From the NCBI RefSeq assembly GCF_026210795.1, contig NC_089429.1, forward strand, positions 6,543,001 through 6,607,000: 64,000 nucleotides of DNA. The letters are read 5' to 3'. A model generated the notes under the pieces. The model did no database searches. It saw nothing but the letters and a program-made list of their open reading frames with translations, and was not told where the DNA came from. Positions 1-12,078 of the stretch are shown in pieces. Origin of the DNA: Rhizophagus irregularis (taxonomy: Eukaryota > Glomeromycota > Glomeromycetes > Glomerales > Glomeraceae). Numbering within the stretch: position 1 is the stretch's first letter; each line of letters begins with the position of its first letter. Position numbers and translations under genes: made by a program.

Positions 1-329
1 GAACCATTATATTTTTTTTATGAATATGTACACTCTCCCACTGTCTATTATAAAAATCGCGTCTTCGTTAAAAAATAAATTTTTTAATTTTGTAAATAAA
101 AATAAATAATATTTACCTACCAATTCCAGAAAGAAGGGAAATGTCACGACCATCACAGTTTATATTCGCATGGGCACTTTCTCCAACATTAGCATTATTT
201 GGTGTTTGGAACCAAATAGTGTGATCCATTTTGGTGAATACATGTGAAATCTGATCTAAACCATATATACGAAGGCGAAGGGGGCGGAGAAAGAAGAGAA
301 AGAAGAGGTGATAAAGGAGGATAAAACCC

Positions 330-785
330 AACACTCGCCCATGATGAGAGTCATATCTGTGATCCGTTCGTTACATTCGGGCAAGTGTTGTACTGGATAT
401 TATTCATTTTGTTACGAAATTTCTGCAATACTTTGTGATCGTCCTCGCTAATAGTAGTAGACGTTGTTGATCTGACGTGCATGTATCTATTATCATCCTC
501 TCTTTGAATATGTTCGTTGTCATTTGGTTCGTTTATTTGCCGATCTTGTAGTTGATTCTTATTACGAGCTCGCAACACGCGTTTACGATTACCTTCCTGT
601 GCTAAGCGAAGAACACGTTCCTCATCGATTCCCATTTCTTTTTTATCGTTTCTTCTTTTGCGAACGCTTTCTAGACGTTCTTTTCACTTTCTTGCGCGCG
701 TTTTCGTTCGCTTTCTCGGTTTAGTCGAGCTTGCCATTGTTCCGCCGTCTCCTGTGCTTTAGCTTTTCGCTTTGGAACACGCCTA
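330..785 (-). pseudogene. Helitron-like polyprotein N-terminal fragment
   Basis: On the minus strand from about 785 the frame is very rich in Arg, Glu and Lys (AQETAEQWQARLNRESERKR, then RLESVRKRRNDKKEMG). It ends in KFRNKMNNIQYNTCP followed, after a one-base shift, by CNERITDMTLIMGEC. Basic repeats followed by a Cys motif resemble the N-terminus of Helitron/Pif1-type transposon polyproteins in Rhizophagus, though I recall this only from general knowledge. Two single-base frameshifts (near 675 and 388) break it. It sits between two recognisable pieces of the transposase-like pseudogene, suggesting a nested insertion or chimera. Confidence 0.4.
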
Positions 786-1774
786 TCCTTCACTCAGTCT
801 ATATAAAAATTTAACGTTTAATATTTATTTAAGTAATTTTAATAAAATTAAATTTAGTAATTGTAATCGATTTAGATTGATATTAAAAGCCAAATAGTTT
901 TGTTAACTACCTGCGGTTCCTGATTCTTTACAATACTCGATTTTGTTTAATATTTCTAAGATTTATTCTTGCGTGTTTAAAGAAGGTATTGCATACATAG
1001 AATTCCAAATTTCTCTTGATAATTTTCTTTCTTATCAATGATTCTATAATTAAGAAGATAATTAACAATTTAATATCAGCAATAATTAATAATTTCCAAA
1101 AAATTGTTATTTTATAACTGAACTTACCGTTTATAATGAACTTGACATAATTTATAAATATTTGTACGTGTTCAATTGGCGTTAGATGTGGATACTGTCC
1201 TAATTCCTAAACTTTTTAAAAAATTTTTTTTAACATTATAAATTTATCATTAAAATAATTAAAATATATAATTATTAATTTACCTAACGCTTGTCCTTTA
1301 TATTGGTCAGCAATTATACTGTACATCCTAATCCTTTGTTTCGCCTATATATCTTTTAATACAATTAAATAAGTCTTCAAATAAGTTTATCTGTTTCAAT
1401 ATTTTTAAATTTGTAAATCAGTAATTATAAATAAAAATTAATAGATATTATCATTAATCTCATTTTAACTTACTTTTTTGTACTTGAGGCTGATATACTG
1501 CTACTTCCCATTCATTTGTAATACCATGAATTCTTTTAAATGTCGTATCAATTTAAATATATGCTAATTCAGAAAGTGCTTGAGCGTCTACTTATTTCAA
1601 TATTTTAATTGATTTTAGATTGGATGGATGCAAATCACTTATTGCCTTTCCATTTAAATAGCTTTAATCACAGACCCTACTTATAATTATCAGTGAAAAT
1701 TGATTTGTAAGTTTTTAATTACTTCGTAATTATAAATATTATGCCATAACATACCAGCTAAAAGCTTCTTGCTG

Positions 1775-2018
1775 TTAAATCAAATTTGAAAATGGGCTGT
1801 GAGATCACGACGGAATAGTATGAAGCAATTCGGTTGTTTCCTCTGTTCCTTATTAGGGTTGTAATGGACTATTTTAATTTTTTTTTTATGATCCATGGTG
1901 ATTTCAAAATTGAAGAAACCCACTTTTTTATCTTCAGATAACATTTGCCAGATTTTTGAAGCAGCCTTTGCATTTATTTGAAATGTGCTGCGAGATCACA
2001 ATGGAACAGAATGAAACA
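1775..2018 (-). pseudogene. HMG-box fragments, tandem and broken (MATA-HMG-like)
   Basis: On the minus strand from about 2018, a frame reads FILFHCDLAAHF, shifts, then continues INAKAASKIWQMLSED, and ends in YNPNKEQRKQPN. It then re-enters the start of the same domain as NCFILFRRDLTAHFQI before a stop. The pattern (hydrophobic FILFR start, AAS.IW..LS.D core, YNPNKEQRK end) is that of a fungal MATA-HMG box, a DNA-binding domain of 70-80 residues known to be greatly expanded in arbuscular mycorrhizal fungi. Here one box with an internal frameshift is followed by the first 16 residues of a second. It lies in what would be an intron of the surrounding transposase-like pseudogene, so it looks inserted or captured. 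It is not functional as it stands. Confidence 0.55.
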
Positions 2019-3714
2019 AGTATATCTTCATTATCAAATATTTTTTAAAGTTGACTTCTTACATTGTATGGTGTCTTGTAAGGCGGTAAAGCTGAATGAT
2101 TATGTTTACCTACTTATATTGTTACAATAAATGGGCAATCACTTAAATTTTCTGGAATCATATGGTAAAGTTTAACTGGACAATTATCAGTCTTATTTTT
2201 TATAATTCCCTCAACGACGTGATTTCCAGCTTTATGTAACAATGCTTTAATAAAAACAATAAAATATTAATAAAAAATAGATGGATAATACAAACATTAT
2301 TGTTTAAAATTACTTACAGCATTCATCAGATCGTGTATTATTAGAGCGTGCCATATATAACATTCATCTATTACACTACTGCAATTAAATATTAATATTA
2401 ATTATTAATTACGTTAATATTAAATAATCTATATTTTAAAATCGAGTTTACCTCAAAATCAAAGCCATTAGGATGGTAAGAATGTTCAAACTTCTTTTTT
2501 TGCCATTGACCCAATTATCTATAAATAATTTATATAAAATAACAAAGGTTATTCGTAATAGAATTAATTATTAACGTTATAGCAATAACAAATTGTAAAC
2601 ATGAAGTTACTTTTTTTAAATAAAAATAAATATAAAAAAAATATGTTTGAATATACTAAACGTACTTGTGTAAATCTTTAAATCTTTGGTGTACAATTAA
2701 ACCGTATTCCGTTTTGACATTTGTATTCATGTGGTTTGACGAATATACTGTAAATTTAAATAAATAAATTAAAATATTAAATTTTTATATTATAACTAAG
2801 CGTAAAATACTAACCAAAATGTTGCCTTTTCCTGAAATTTTTCATTGGCATCGATTAAATTTTTAAAGTAAACCCACAGATGTGTGATCCGCATTTAATA
2901 GTTCTTAACTTCGGGAAAGAATCACAATTTTTTATTATTCGAGATGTACCACTACCTCCATAAGAATATTGAATGTTTGTCATTGAAAATGCTTTCCTTG
3001 CTTCATTTTCATCCCATCCTGACACATTATATACACTGGCAATACCGGTTTCGGCTACATTGGGATGTTCTTGAAATTCAATACCGAACTTCAGATACTG
3101 TTAACTTTTGGCCAATGAATAGACCACTAATTTTAAAAAAAATTATTTATTAATCATTATTTAACGTTAATAAAAAGTCCAATTTTGCATTTATGCTATT
3201 TTCCCGCCTATTTTAGCAGCCAATATGGTATTTTTAACCTTATGCAGACGGGTCAAGTAAAAAAGCTGATACTTTTTTGCAATACATATCTAATATATCT
3301 AATATATCTAATATCGATAACCTAAATAAAATTTTGCTTTTAACATACCTCTTCATTAGTTCATTAATTTCTACAGATTAGGTAGTTTATAAGCTTTATA
3401 AGCACATTTTACTAAAAAAAAAAAATTGGTAATGTACTGATTTTTATTGTTGTACGATCGTAATCGATCTAAACGTGATAATCAATTTTAAAGCATTTAT
3501 CATAAAATAAAAATACAAAAGTAAAATACAAGCTCTATAATCGCACCATGTTATCTTTTAATTAATATTTGCGTTCTGAATAAAAAAGCTAATAAAGACA
3601 ATTTCAAGTTAGCTAAACATAATTACTTTATTGTAATATACTATTTAATACATTATTACATTTTAATACCCGAGATTGATTCCACAAGTTCTTATATATA
3701 TCTTTATTATTATT

Positions 3715-4061
3715 TTATTCAACACTTTCTGCTTGTTCAAGTGGAATTTCATCGACAGGTGGTAAATCAAATTCATTTTCAACGTCAGATTCCGTTTTTA
3801 AGCGCTCATTAAATGACCTTGTTAATTCAATGGGTAATGAAAAATACTTATAACAATAGATACATTTTGATCCCAACCTAGCGAAGACAATACGCGAAAA
3901 AGCATCTCTGACAATATTAGTCCCGTTCTGGAGATCCGCTCCATGGTTTCCTCTTCTTCTACAACTTTTGACAGCACCTCCGATTTTATTGCCAACCAAC
4001 GACTTAACTCATCAGGATCACGAAAATCCGCTTCGAGATCCGAAGTGGAAAATACTTGCAT
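3715..4061 (-). pseudogene. Unrecognised protein remnant in two overlapping frames
   Basis: Two overlapping minus-strand frames look like one broken protein. The upstream frame (from 4061) reads MQVFSTSDLEADFRDPDE and continues to about 3822 through an amphipathic, acid-rich stretch ending GWDQN. The downstream frame (to 3715) contains SLPIELTRSFNERLK and ends in an acidic tail, FDLPPVDEIPLEQAESVE. A single-base shift near 3850 would join them. The sense is protein-like (balanced charge, no simple repeats), but I recognise no domain. No neighbour helps; it stands alone between the transposase-like remnant and the tandem repeat. Confidence 0.25.
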
Positions 4062-4161
4062 GTCGTATCTCAGGACACGGCTTAGTACGCATGTCCACAG
4101 ACGAGTACATATCCATTACAAAATATTGTTACAATAATCACAAATTGGCCTTGATTGGAGA

Positions 4162-4730
4162 GAAACCATAGCCAGAAGTAGCGCTCCAATGGGTAATCTT
4201 TTAGTAATAGTAGTATTGTTTTTTAATTCTTGCACCCTCTATTTTTATTTTCGCTTTCCTTGATTAATCCAAATTTTCTCAAAAGATTATAGGAGAAATA
4301 TTGCCGTCCGCTTTATCATCAAAATCCAGATTCTTTTTCCATTATCATTCCTATGATGATCAATAAAAATTGCATCCCGCCTTAACTATTTTCTGGCCGG
4401 ATGTATTCCTTATAAACTGTGGAAGTTTTCAACAGGATATTCATCAAACATTTGCAACTGGGATTTAAGAGTATTGATGATTGGATGATGAATATGATGA
4501 ATAGAAATCCAATATTGAATATCAGATATACAAGGCAAGAATCACTTTGTCATAATTTTTTCGTCCAAACCTTCTCATTACTGTCCATAAGCGAAATACT
4601 GACTGTTTCAATATATTGATCAAAATTATTTCCTCTAAATAATATAGCATATACACCCAATGTAACAGTAACAAAATTGTCTAACAAATCTATGAACGTA
4701 CGATATCCAAGATTTTTTGATTGTCCAAAT
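4162..4730. other. No gene seen
   Basis: AT-rich sequence. A 66-codon plus-strand frame at 4419-4619 has no recognisable domain and no clear splice partners, so it is not called as a gene. Confidence 0.4.
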
Positions 4731-5848
4731 CGTGCAACAAATATGAGACTTTACAATATTCCAACCTGCATGTGCTAAAAAGGTGAATGATTAATACATC
4801 AAGGTTTTGGATACGCGTATAGTTCGTTGAAAAATGGATGAAAAGTTAAAAAAAACAACTTTAACGGGTATTTAGAGAAACATGTAAAGGTCCCCCTTAT
4901 CCTAATTTTCCTTATTCTAATTTCCCTTACCCTAATTTTCTTTCTTTATCTATCTTATTATCTTTATGATGATAGAGATAATTAAATTTCTAAAATCCCA
5001 AAAGGCCAATGAGCAATCAAAACGTGCAACAAATATGAGACTTAACAATATTTCAACTTGCATGTGCTAAAAAAGGTGAAGGATTAATACGTCAAGGTTT
5101 TGGATACGCTACTAAATTGCGTATAGTTCGTTGAAAAATGGATGAAAAGTTAAAAAAACAACTTTCACGGGTATTTAGAGAAACATGTAAAGGTTCCCCT
5201 TATCCTAATTCCCTTATTCTAATTTCCTTTCCCTTACCCTAATTTTCTTTCTTTATCTATCTTATTATCTTTATAATGATAGAGATAATTAAACTTCAAA
5301 AGGCCAATGAGCAATCAAAACGTGCAACAAATATGAGATTTTACAATATTTCAACTTGCATGTGCTAAAAAAATTGAAGGATTAATACGTCAAGGTTTTG
5401 AATACGCTGCTAAATTGCGTATAGTTCGTTATTATCCTAATTTCCCTTATCCTAATTTCCCTTACCCTAATTTTCTTTCTTTATCTATCCTATTATATTT
5501 ATGATGATAGAGATAATTAAACTTCAAAAGGCTAATGAGCAATCAAAACGTGCAACAAATATGAGACTATACAATATTTCAACTTGCATGTGCTAAAAAG
5601 GTGAAGGATTAATACGTTAAGGTTTTGGATACGCTGCTAAATTGCGTATAGTTCGTTGAAAAATGGATGAAAAGTTAAAAAACAACTTTCACGGGTATTT
5701 AGAGAAACATGTAAAGGTTCCCCTTATCCTAATTTCTCTTATTCTTATTTCCCTTACCCTAATTTTCTTTCTTTATCTATCCTATTATCTTTATAATGAT
5801 AGAGATAATTAATTAAACTTCTAAAATCCCAAAAGGCCAATGAGCAAG
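4731..5848. repeat. ~290-bp tandem repeat, four units
   Basis: Units begin with CGTGCAACAAATATGAGA at about 4731, 5023, 5321 and 5549, giving periods of 292, 298 and 228. Each unit contains the same blocks in order: TGCATGTGCTAAAAA, GGATTAATACGTCAAGG, GCGTATAGTTCGTTGAAAAA, GAGAAACATGTAAAGG, then a C/T-rich block with CCTTATCCTAATT and CTTTATCTATC, then GATAGAGATAATTAAA and AAAAGGCCAATGAGCAA. The third unit is short because it lacks the AAAAATGGATG to CATGTAAAGG block. Unit-to-unit identity is high by eye, so the array is fairly young. No open frame runs through it. Confidence 0.85.
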
Positions 5849-6009
5849 ATGGATCATGGAATTACAACAACATGACTTTAACATTTAGCATCAAATTAAA
5901 TTTGTATTTCTATTGGAATTGAATATTGGTTAATTTAATAAATATGATCGTACTTCAAAGAATAAGTTACATATTACCCAAATAGTTTAGTTAACACTTT
6001 TAAATAGTC

Positions 6010-6840
6010 ATTCATATTTTTTTGGTATGAAATCAACAAGTTTAGTTGTATCAAAATTTCGGGCTGCATCATAACGTATCGAAATCCAGGTGGATTTTTG
6101 TGCATTATAGCTAATTGCAAATTCTGGTCATATATTGTGAATAAAGGATATTCTTAAGCAACACAGCATCAACGCCATTTATGGTGTAAATATATGGTGC
6201 GACACTAGTATTAAGTAAAGTAGTTGCTATATGCGAAATACGATTGATAAATGTTACGCTTGGAGTGCGAGATTCATGTAAATCATGATAATCATCCACG
6301 TTAAGAATTAAAAAAGTAAATTTATTTTTTAAATTAATATTTGAATACTCATAAATTACAAAATACATGAGTTTTCTAACATTATATGAAATTTATTTTT
6401 GAACTGTTTGTTCATGCGCCGCAACTATTTTTTTCTTGTTATATACAGTTTTATATGTCACGCTTATGCCCATTAATTGTATTAATTCCAACTGTTGATG
6501 TACCAGTACCAGTAATATACAATCCAATAGCAGCTTTTGTCGTTTGTTTCGCAATGCTGCCATTTGATAACAAAGCATCATCACTTTTTGCCTTAATTGC
6601 TGTCTTGTTTTTTTTTTACTTTTTTCATCGGGGTTCATAGATCTAAATAAAAAACCATAAAGCTCTGGATCACGAGTTTCTATTAAGCAAACATGAATGT
6701 TTGGGTTTGGCGTACTACAAAGCGGGCAGATACAACAGCAGCAGCAGCAAATCCAACAACAAATTCATCAACATTTTGATTTTTAAATCGGTAAATTTCC
6801 ATTGATGCCAGTAAAGTACCCTTGTCATGCGTCCTATTTA
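6010..6840 (-). pseudogene. Decayed member of a repeated 'NVDDYH' family
   Basis: Minus-strand segments follow in order: GTLLASMEIYRFKNQNVDE and VVGFAAAAVVSARF (about 6820-6720); after a shift, TRDPELYGFLFRSMNPDEKS and KKKTRQQLRQKVMMLCYQMA (6690-6560); LVHQQLELIQL (near 6500); FTFLILNVDDYHDLHESRTP (6330-6250); then ISYNAQKSTWISIRYDAA and LVDFIPKKYE (6120-6015). I recall this order (DEKSKKKTR...MRQKVM, then VDDYH.IH..R.P) from an abundant uncharacterised, probably mobile, family in Rhizophagus. At least three frame changes make it a pseudogene. The function of the family is not known to me. Confidence 0.5.
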
Positions 6841-6859
6841 ATTAAAAAATTTTAAAAAT

Positions 6860-8366
6860 TTGTAATTAATTGATTTTGAGAAAATTAAATTTTACATTAC
6901 AATTGTTGATACTTAAAACTTTTCCAATTCCTTTAATCTGCAATTCTAAGGTTCTATAGTAATCACATTATTTGCTGCTTGATCTATTTCGTATTTATTA
7001 TGGTTTATGTGTGCGTTCTGGCCGACGGTAAGAATGACCGCAACAGATCGTATCATCTAAAATTTTTTTTCTTTATTCCATAAATTGTTATTTTTAGGTT
7101 CGGTGATCAGGGGCTACGATAGGCGCCGTGTCTTTTTTTTTTATTTTTTTTAACCAATTTTTTTTTCCTTAATATATTTTTTTTTCGTTCCTTTGCCTTT
7201 AGGTTCAGATCGGGATTAGTGAGTATATATAAATTTATTAATATAGCTATTATTTAAATAAAAATTCTGAACCTACCGGTTAAAGATGTCCAGTTCCCTT
7301 TGAGAATAATTTTTTTTTTAAAAAAAAAGATAAAAATAAAAATTCTGATATTTGATACGTATACGACATACGACAAGGGTTAAAGAACTGAAGATTAATT
7401 AGTGTAATGTCGTCCATGTATTGATGGCATTAAACTAACTAAACCTTGGTGTATAATGTATATGGAGTCCATTCATTCATTTTTAATATATGAAATATAT
7501 TTTTAACATATTTTAATATTATACTTTTTTGTGAAACTTGTCCAAATTAATTAAACATAAATTTTCCTTTTTTAAAAATCTGAAATAAGTTTAACCTTAT
7601 TTGATTGATTGATCAAAAAATTATGCATATGTTTGTAACTCAAAAATATTTGATAAATGTAAAATAAAAAAAGTTTATTTAAAGTAATTCTACAATTTTT
7701 TTTTGAACAATAAATAACAAGATAATAAGACAATTTTTGTACAAATATAATCAATCAAATTAATTAGGATTTAATGGGGAAGTTCAAATACCACATTTTA
7801 AAGATCTACGAAGAACTTACAATTTGCAAAATTTTTGATCAAAATTGAAAAAGTTATTATATTGAGTTATGTTTAATTTGTTTAATTTGTTTAATTTCTT
7901 TTAAATTCCAAAGATCATGAACCGTTAAAGAAAATCCCAAAGGTCATAGCAGCTCACCAATAAAATCACTGATATTTTCTATAATAACAACGCAAAAATA
8001 GTTTTTTTTTACCTAATAAAATTGCGTATATGATTTTGATAATTTCGATGATCCTATTGTTCTCTTTTATAATCTCATTACTTAAAATTCATTGTAATCC
8101 CGCATTAAAGACTTTTTCGGCTTGCATTATTAATAATATTATTGGCTGGAATTAAAAATGGATGATTACTGTATCTTTCGTGATTTTAAAATTAGAAATT
8201 CCATTGATTTTTTAAAGACAATATGCTCGTATCATAATAAAAATCGTAATATTATTCTCAGTACAATTCCTATGAAATAAAATTTATTAGTGAAATTATC
8301 ATTGAATAATATATATATTTAAGCAAAAGACAAATTTAAACTTGGAACAATAATTTTTGATTTATT
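6860..8366. other. No gene seen; T-rich intergenic DNA
   Basis: A short GC-richer patch (7080-7130) is followed by long T runs. A 60-codon minus frame (7572-7754) is Leu/Ile/Tyr-rich and looks like translated AT-rich DNA rather than a gene. No splice-supported exon was found. Confidence 0.4.
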
Positions 8367-8765
8367 AAATTTTAAGTCATGAATGAATACGCAAAAATTA
8401 AAATTTCAAACTAGAATAAATTCATAATAATATTTTAAGTCATGAATGAATACGCAAAAATTAAAATTTTAAACTAGAATAAATTCATAATAATATTTTA
8501 AGTCATGAATGAATATGCAAAAATTAAATTTTAAACTAGAATAAATTCATAATAATATATAGTAGTATGATCTATTTTCAATTATTAAATTTTAAGTCAT
8601 GAATGAATACGCAAAAATTAAATTTTAAAGTAGAACAAATGTCTATCCTATTCATTCTTACTAAATTTTAAGTCATGAATGAATACACGACTTCTATTAT
8701 TATTTATCTTTTTTATCTTGTCTTTTTTTGCTTATTAAATTTTAAGTCATGAATGAATAAGCAAA
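8367..8765. repeat. Minisatellite with TTTTAAGTCATGAATGAATA core
   Basis: The core occurs six times, at about 8370, 8432, 8495, 8590, 8667 and 8740. The first three units are about 62 bp apart and share the tail GCAAAAATTAAA...AACTAGAATAAATTCATAATAAT. Later units keep only the core and are 75-95 bp apart, so the array decays to the right. Confidence 0.8.
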
Positions 8766-8814
8766 CAATATCAATAGCTCTGGCATCAACGATAAAATTT
8801 CTTGTAAAGTCAAA

Positions 8815-8852
8815 GTCCGGAGCGTTTACAGTCCTACGCTTTGCTCCGGACA
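8815..8852. repeat. Short inverted repeat GTCCGGAGC...GCTCCGGAC
   Basis: Nine-base perfect arms (GTCCGGAGC and GCTCCGGAC) flank about 20 bp. The motif recurs alone at about 25162 (AGTCCGGAGCGAAGTG), which suggests the terminal repeat of a small transposon. No duplication or second terminus was found here. Confidence 0.4.
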
Positions 8853-8869
8853 ATCAATCTCTTGCATTC

Positions 8870-11800
8870 TTCAATCCACTTGGTTTTAGAATTCTTTCCT
8901 TTGATCTTCATTATAGGGGAATGATTATAAATAAATAATTTTTATTATGTTTGTGGTTCTAACGTTACCGGCAAGACAAATGTCTCGCCAGTGAACATCT
9001 CACCGACAACCATAATATTTATTATATATCTAATTGTATTATTTAATGCCATAATACATTTATAGGATAGCGGATAATCAGTGAATTGATTGTAGGTCAT
9101 TAAAAGAGAATTGTTGAAAGAAAGTTGTTCCGCCGGGTTTGTTGGCTTGATTCCAAACAAAACGATTCAATGTTCGTACATTTGAATCTTACAATTCAAT
9201 GCTCGTACATTTGAATCTTTAACGTTCATTTTTTGGCGATTTATAAAAGAGCGAATAATAAGCCATAAAGAATATGCTTTAATAACAATGAGTAAATCAT
9301 ATGTAATGGGGATTAAATAATAGATTAAGGAGGAGTAATAGGAATTAATAATTAAGAAAGAGTAATAGAAAGGAATTTTTATATAAATGTGCATATTTGA
9401 ATTTTGATTCTTTTTGAGTACTTTTATTTTGTTTTTTTTTTGTAAAAAAAAATATTAAATATTTTTGCCATTTCTCTAGGAATTTTTAGAGCCTTTTTAT
9501 AAGAAAAAATATATATATTTAAACAATCATACAGTTCTATTTTGGGCGTAAAATAGAGAAAAATTATTAACAATAGATACAATAGATTAAATGCTTTTTT
9601 CTTTGAACAATTAATAAAACGCGTCAGACGTCAAATACATTATATTGTTAAATAAATACGTCATTTATCGGCTTATGCCGGCTATCTTTGCATTTGCTTG
9701 CGTAATTACCGCTTTATCTGACTTTTTTAAAGAAAAATATTGTATTTACATTGATAATAGAAATTTATTTTTAGTAATCATTGATTTTTTTGATTGTAAA
9801 ATTTATGAACAAAAACTTCGGAAATTTCCGATTACAAGTCCAAAAATGTCATTAATAAAGAAAAAAAAAATGTATTTGATTGTCTTTGATAATAGTAATA
9901 TATTATGCATTTTTTTTTTTAAGAAAAAAAACCTAAAAAAATTATAAAACTTTAATGGGCAAATTTATCACATGTGATATAATCAAAATTTATTTATGTA
10001 AAGAGTACATATTCGTGATACAATCGTGATTATAAAGAAAAGTAACACAAAATATATCTCATTTCATGATCATCATACAACTATCAAAATTTATAGTACC
10101 GAGTACAGCTATGATAAAGATAAAAGAAGAAAAGTCCAAAAATCGTGTGATAAATTTTCTATTTGTTTTTTTCTTTTTTTTGAGAAAAATAAAAAATAAA
10201 AAATAAATTATCTAAATATGTTCATTTATTGAATACTTTTCTTTGATAAAATGCCCCATTTAGATTCTTTATCTAAAAACTTTACTTAAATAAAACTACA
10301 AAAGATGACATATGACCAATTCTGAAACGCCAACATACATCGGAGTTCTTAAAAGTGTAATATTTTTTTTTGGAATTATCATTTAAAACCTGTTAGAAAC
10401 AAGTCAAATACTAAATATTTTGAAAAAGTATTTTATTGTGTAAAATTCATTGTAAAATTTTTTGCTACACATTTATTCGATTTATTCGTTTATTTTTGTG
10501 TTTCACATATTTTTGCACCAATTATTTCATATTAAGTTAAAATAAGCAACATCATTTTTATATATGAATGATTTTTTTTAAATACTTTCAATTGTTCCTT
10601 TTACAGAATTCCATATCTTAAAAAAGTCTTATGAAATACGCCCTTGATGATCACATTGTTCTACAGCATTTTTTACGTAATTCATTTAGATGCCTTATGG
10701 ACCCTCTTTTCCATCTACTGTTTAAAACGCGAAAAAGGAAACTCAATATCTTCACGTGATGTATGGCCAAGATTATATGCTTACGCGTTCGGCCAAGGAT
10801 CTGCAAATTTTTTAAGGCATTATAAAACAATACGTGTAATCTAGGCGAGGCAATCGAGGCGTGCAGTGAATAAATAATTAGGGTAGTTTTATGAAAGCAC
10901 TTTTCGTATATCAATAAGATTTATAAAATTTCATGTCACATGGATACATACAATAAAACATTACAAACCTTCAGTTGTTCCAAGATTTGAAGGCTGTACT
11001 TCAATTTTATCAACTAAACGTGCAGTTGATCAGAAAACATCAGACACGAAGATACAATATCATATTTCAACTCTCAAATTAATTCAATTATTACAATCAC
11101 AAAATTGTGAGCGTTCATATATATACATGCATAATCACAATGTTCGTTACAATAACCTGTAATTTGGAAGTTAGAACTAGAGAAGAATAGAATTTTATGT
11201 CATTTTCATTAATTCCGCGGATCGTAATATTTTTTGATCAGATTTGAAATCTCGTTTGCCCAATGAATTTCCGATTTGCAAAATCCACAGTATTCTAGTA
11301 TTACTAATGTCGCGCAAAATAATTGTACGTAATAGGACCTTTTTTAATAATCGAAGGACGATTGTAACTTAAAAGCTTTCAAAGTTTAATATGGAAGAAA
11401 ATTTGAAATATTATTACACGCTCGAAATGACATTTAGAATACCAAATGGACAGAATCTTATTCATATTGAAAGTGTTTTAACTTTATTTGTAAATATTTA
11501 TTAAATTGTATTTCTTCATCACACCTTGAAACAACAGCTGTAATTCTATATCTTTTACAGTAAAAAAAAATAAAAATTCGTATTGAATTAGACCTGTTTT
11601 GAATTAACTTGGTTAATTCAAATAAATTCTGGCTTCTAAATTTATGTATGGCATGGCGATACTATATTCTATTGGTTATCACCTATTCATAAACTTGTAA
11701 TTTTGCACAAACTCTTCGAGAATTTTTTGCCTATACTCATATATATTCTTGCACCTCTGCTTTTTCATTACAAAAAAAAACCAATTTATAGCACTCTTTA

Positions 11801-12070
11801 CGATATAATGATCTTAAATCCAAATTTATTATTTCATATAGAATAAAAATTTAAAATACCAAAGATTTTAATAACCAATAACCAGAGAAACTTACTTTAT
11901 TAAATGTGTTTTTTAAATTGTATACGTAACTTTCAAAGTTACTTCGTGCTTATTTCATTTTCTGCACGATCGTACTCAGCTTCAGTAGCTGTCATTATTA
12001 AAAACAATATGTTAAATAAAATGATAATAACAAATATTTTAAACGTAAATATTTAAGATTTGTTACAAAC
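8870..12070. other. Gene-poor stretch with only weak frames
   Basis: Two minus frames (8945-9160 and 9167-9394) and one overlapping pair (10644-10914) lack any domain I recognise and have no convincing splice partners. The 9645-9947 plus frame is Lys/Ile/Phe-rich low complexity. A short duplication, CAATG(T/C)TCGTACATTTGAAT, occurs at about 9170 and 9200. Otherwise it is AT-rich with long A and T runs. Confidence 0.35.
11939..11995 (-). pseudogene. Possible lost C-terminal exon of the Hsp70-like gene
   Basis: Just downstream of the Hsp70-like stop, a short minus frame reads TATEAEYDRAENEISTK then TAA, preceded by an acceptor-like TGACAG. This resembles the start of the Hsp70 helical lid, where an Ala/Glu/Tyr/Arg-rich helix (EAEKYKAEDE in ordinary Hsp70s) occurs. 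Joining it would need a donor near 12065 and a one-base correction before it, so the coding frame now stops earlier. Weak; a chance resemblance is possible. Confidence 0.25.
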
Positions 12071-12078
12071 CCATGGAT

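Larger units (their letters stand above)
113..3110 (-). pseudogene. Decayed MULE-like transposase-derived gene, multi-exon
   Basis: Read on the minus strand from about 3110 down, short open segments separated by GT-AG intron-like gaps form one coherent protein. Near 3090-2860 it reads IEFQEHPNVAETG, then NIQYSYGGSGTSRII and KLRTIKCGSHIC. Near 2200-2080 it reads CPVKLYHMIPENL then VGKHNHSALPPYKTP. Near 1690-1490 it reads IDTTFKRIHGITNEWEV, the likely first catalytic Asp region of a MULE-type DDE domain. Near 240-130 it reads TPNNANVGESAHAN. Order and wording match, from my knowledge, a large family of MULE-transposase-like proteins in Rhizophagus. Several in-frame stops (after DCPFIVTI, before IDTTFKR, inside the exon near 960) and frameshifts show that it is dead. 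The last segment ends at a donor-like GTAAAT at about 112, so the 3' part may lie outside the window. Family assignment is moderate; the pseudogene state is clear. Confidence 0.6.

Noticed and set aside
6386-6640. 84-codon plus frame
   Set aside because: Antisense of the decayed VDDYH-family sequence, whose minus-strand reading is recognisable.
9645-9947. 100-codon plus frame
   Set aside because: Lys/Ile/Phe/Leu-rich translation of A/T runs with no domain; more likely chance than gene.
10651-10914. 87-codon minus frame with a basic C-terminus
   Set aside because: No domain, no partner exon, and the plus-strand overlap is equally open; evidence too thin.
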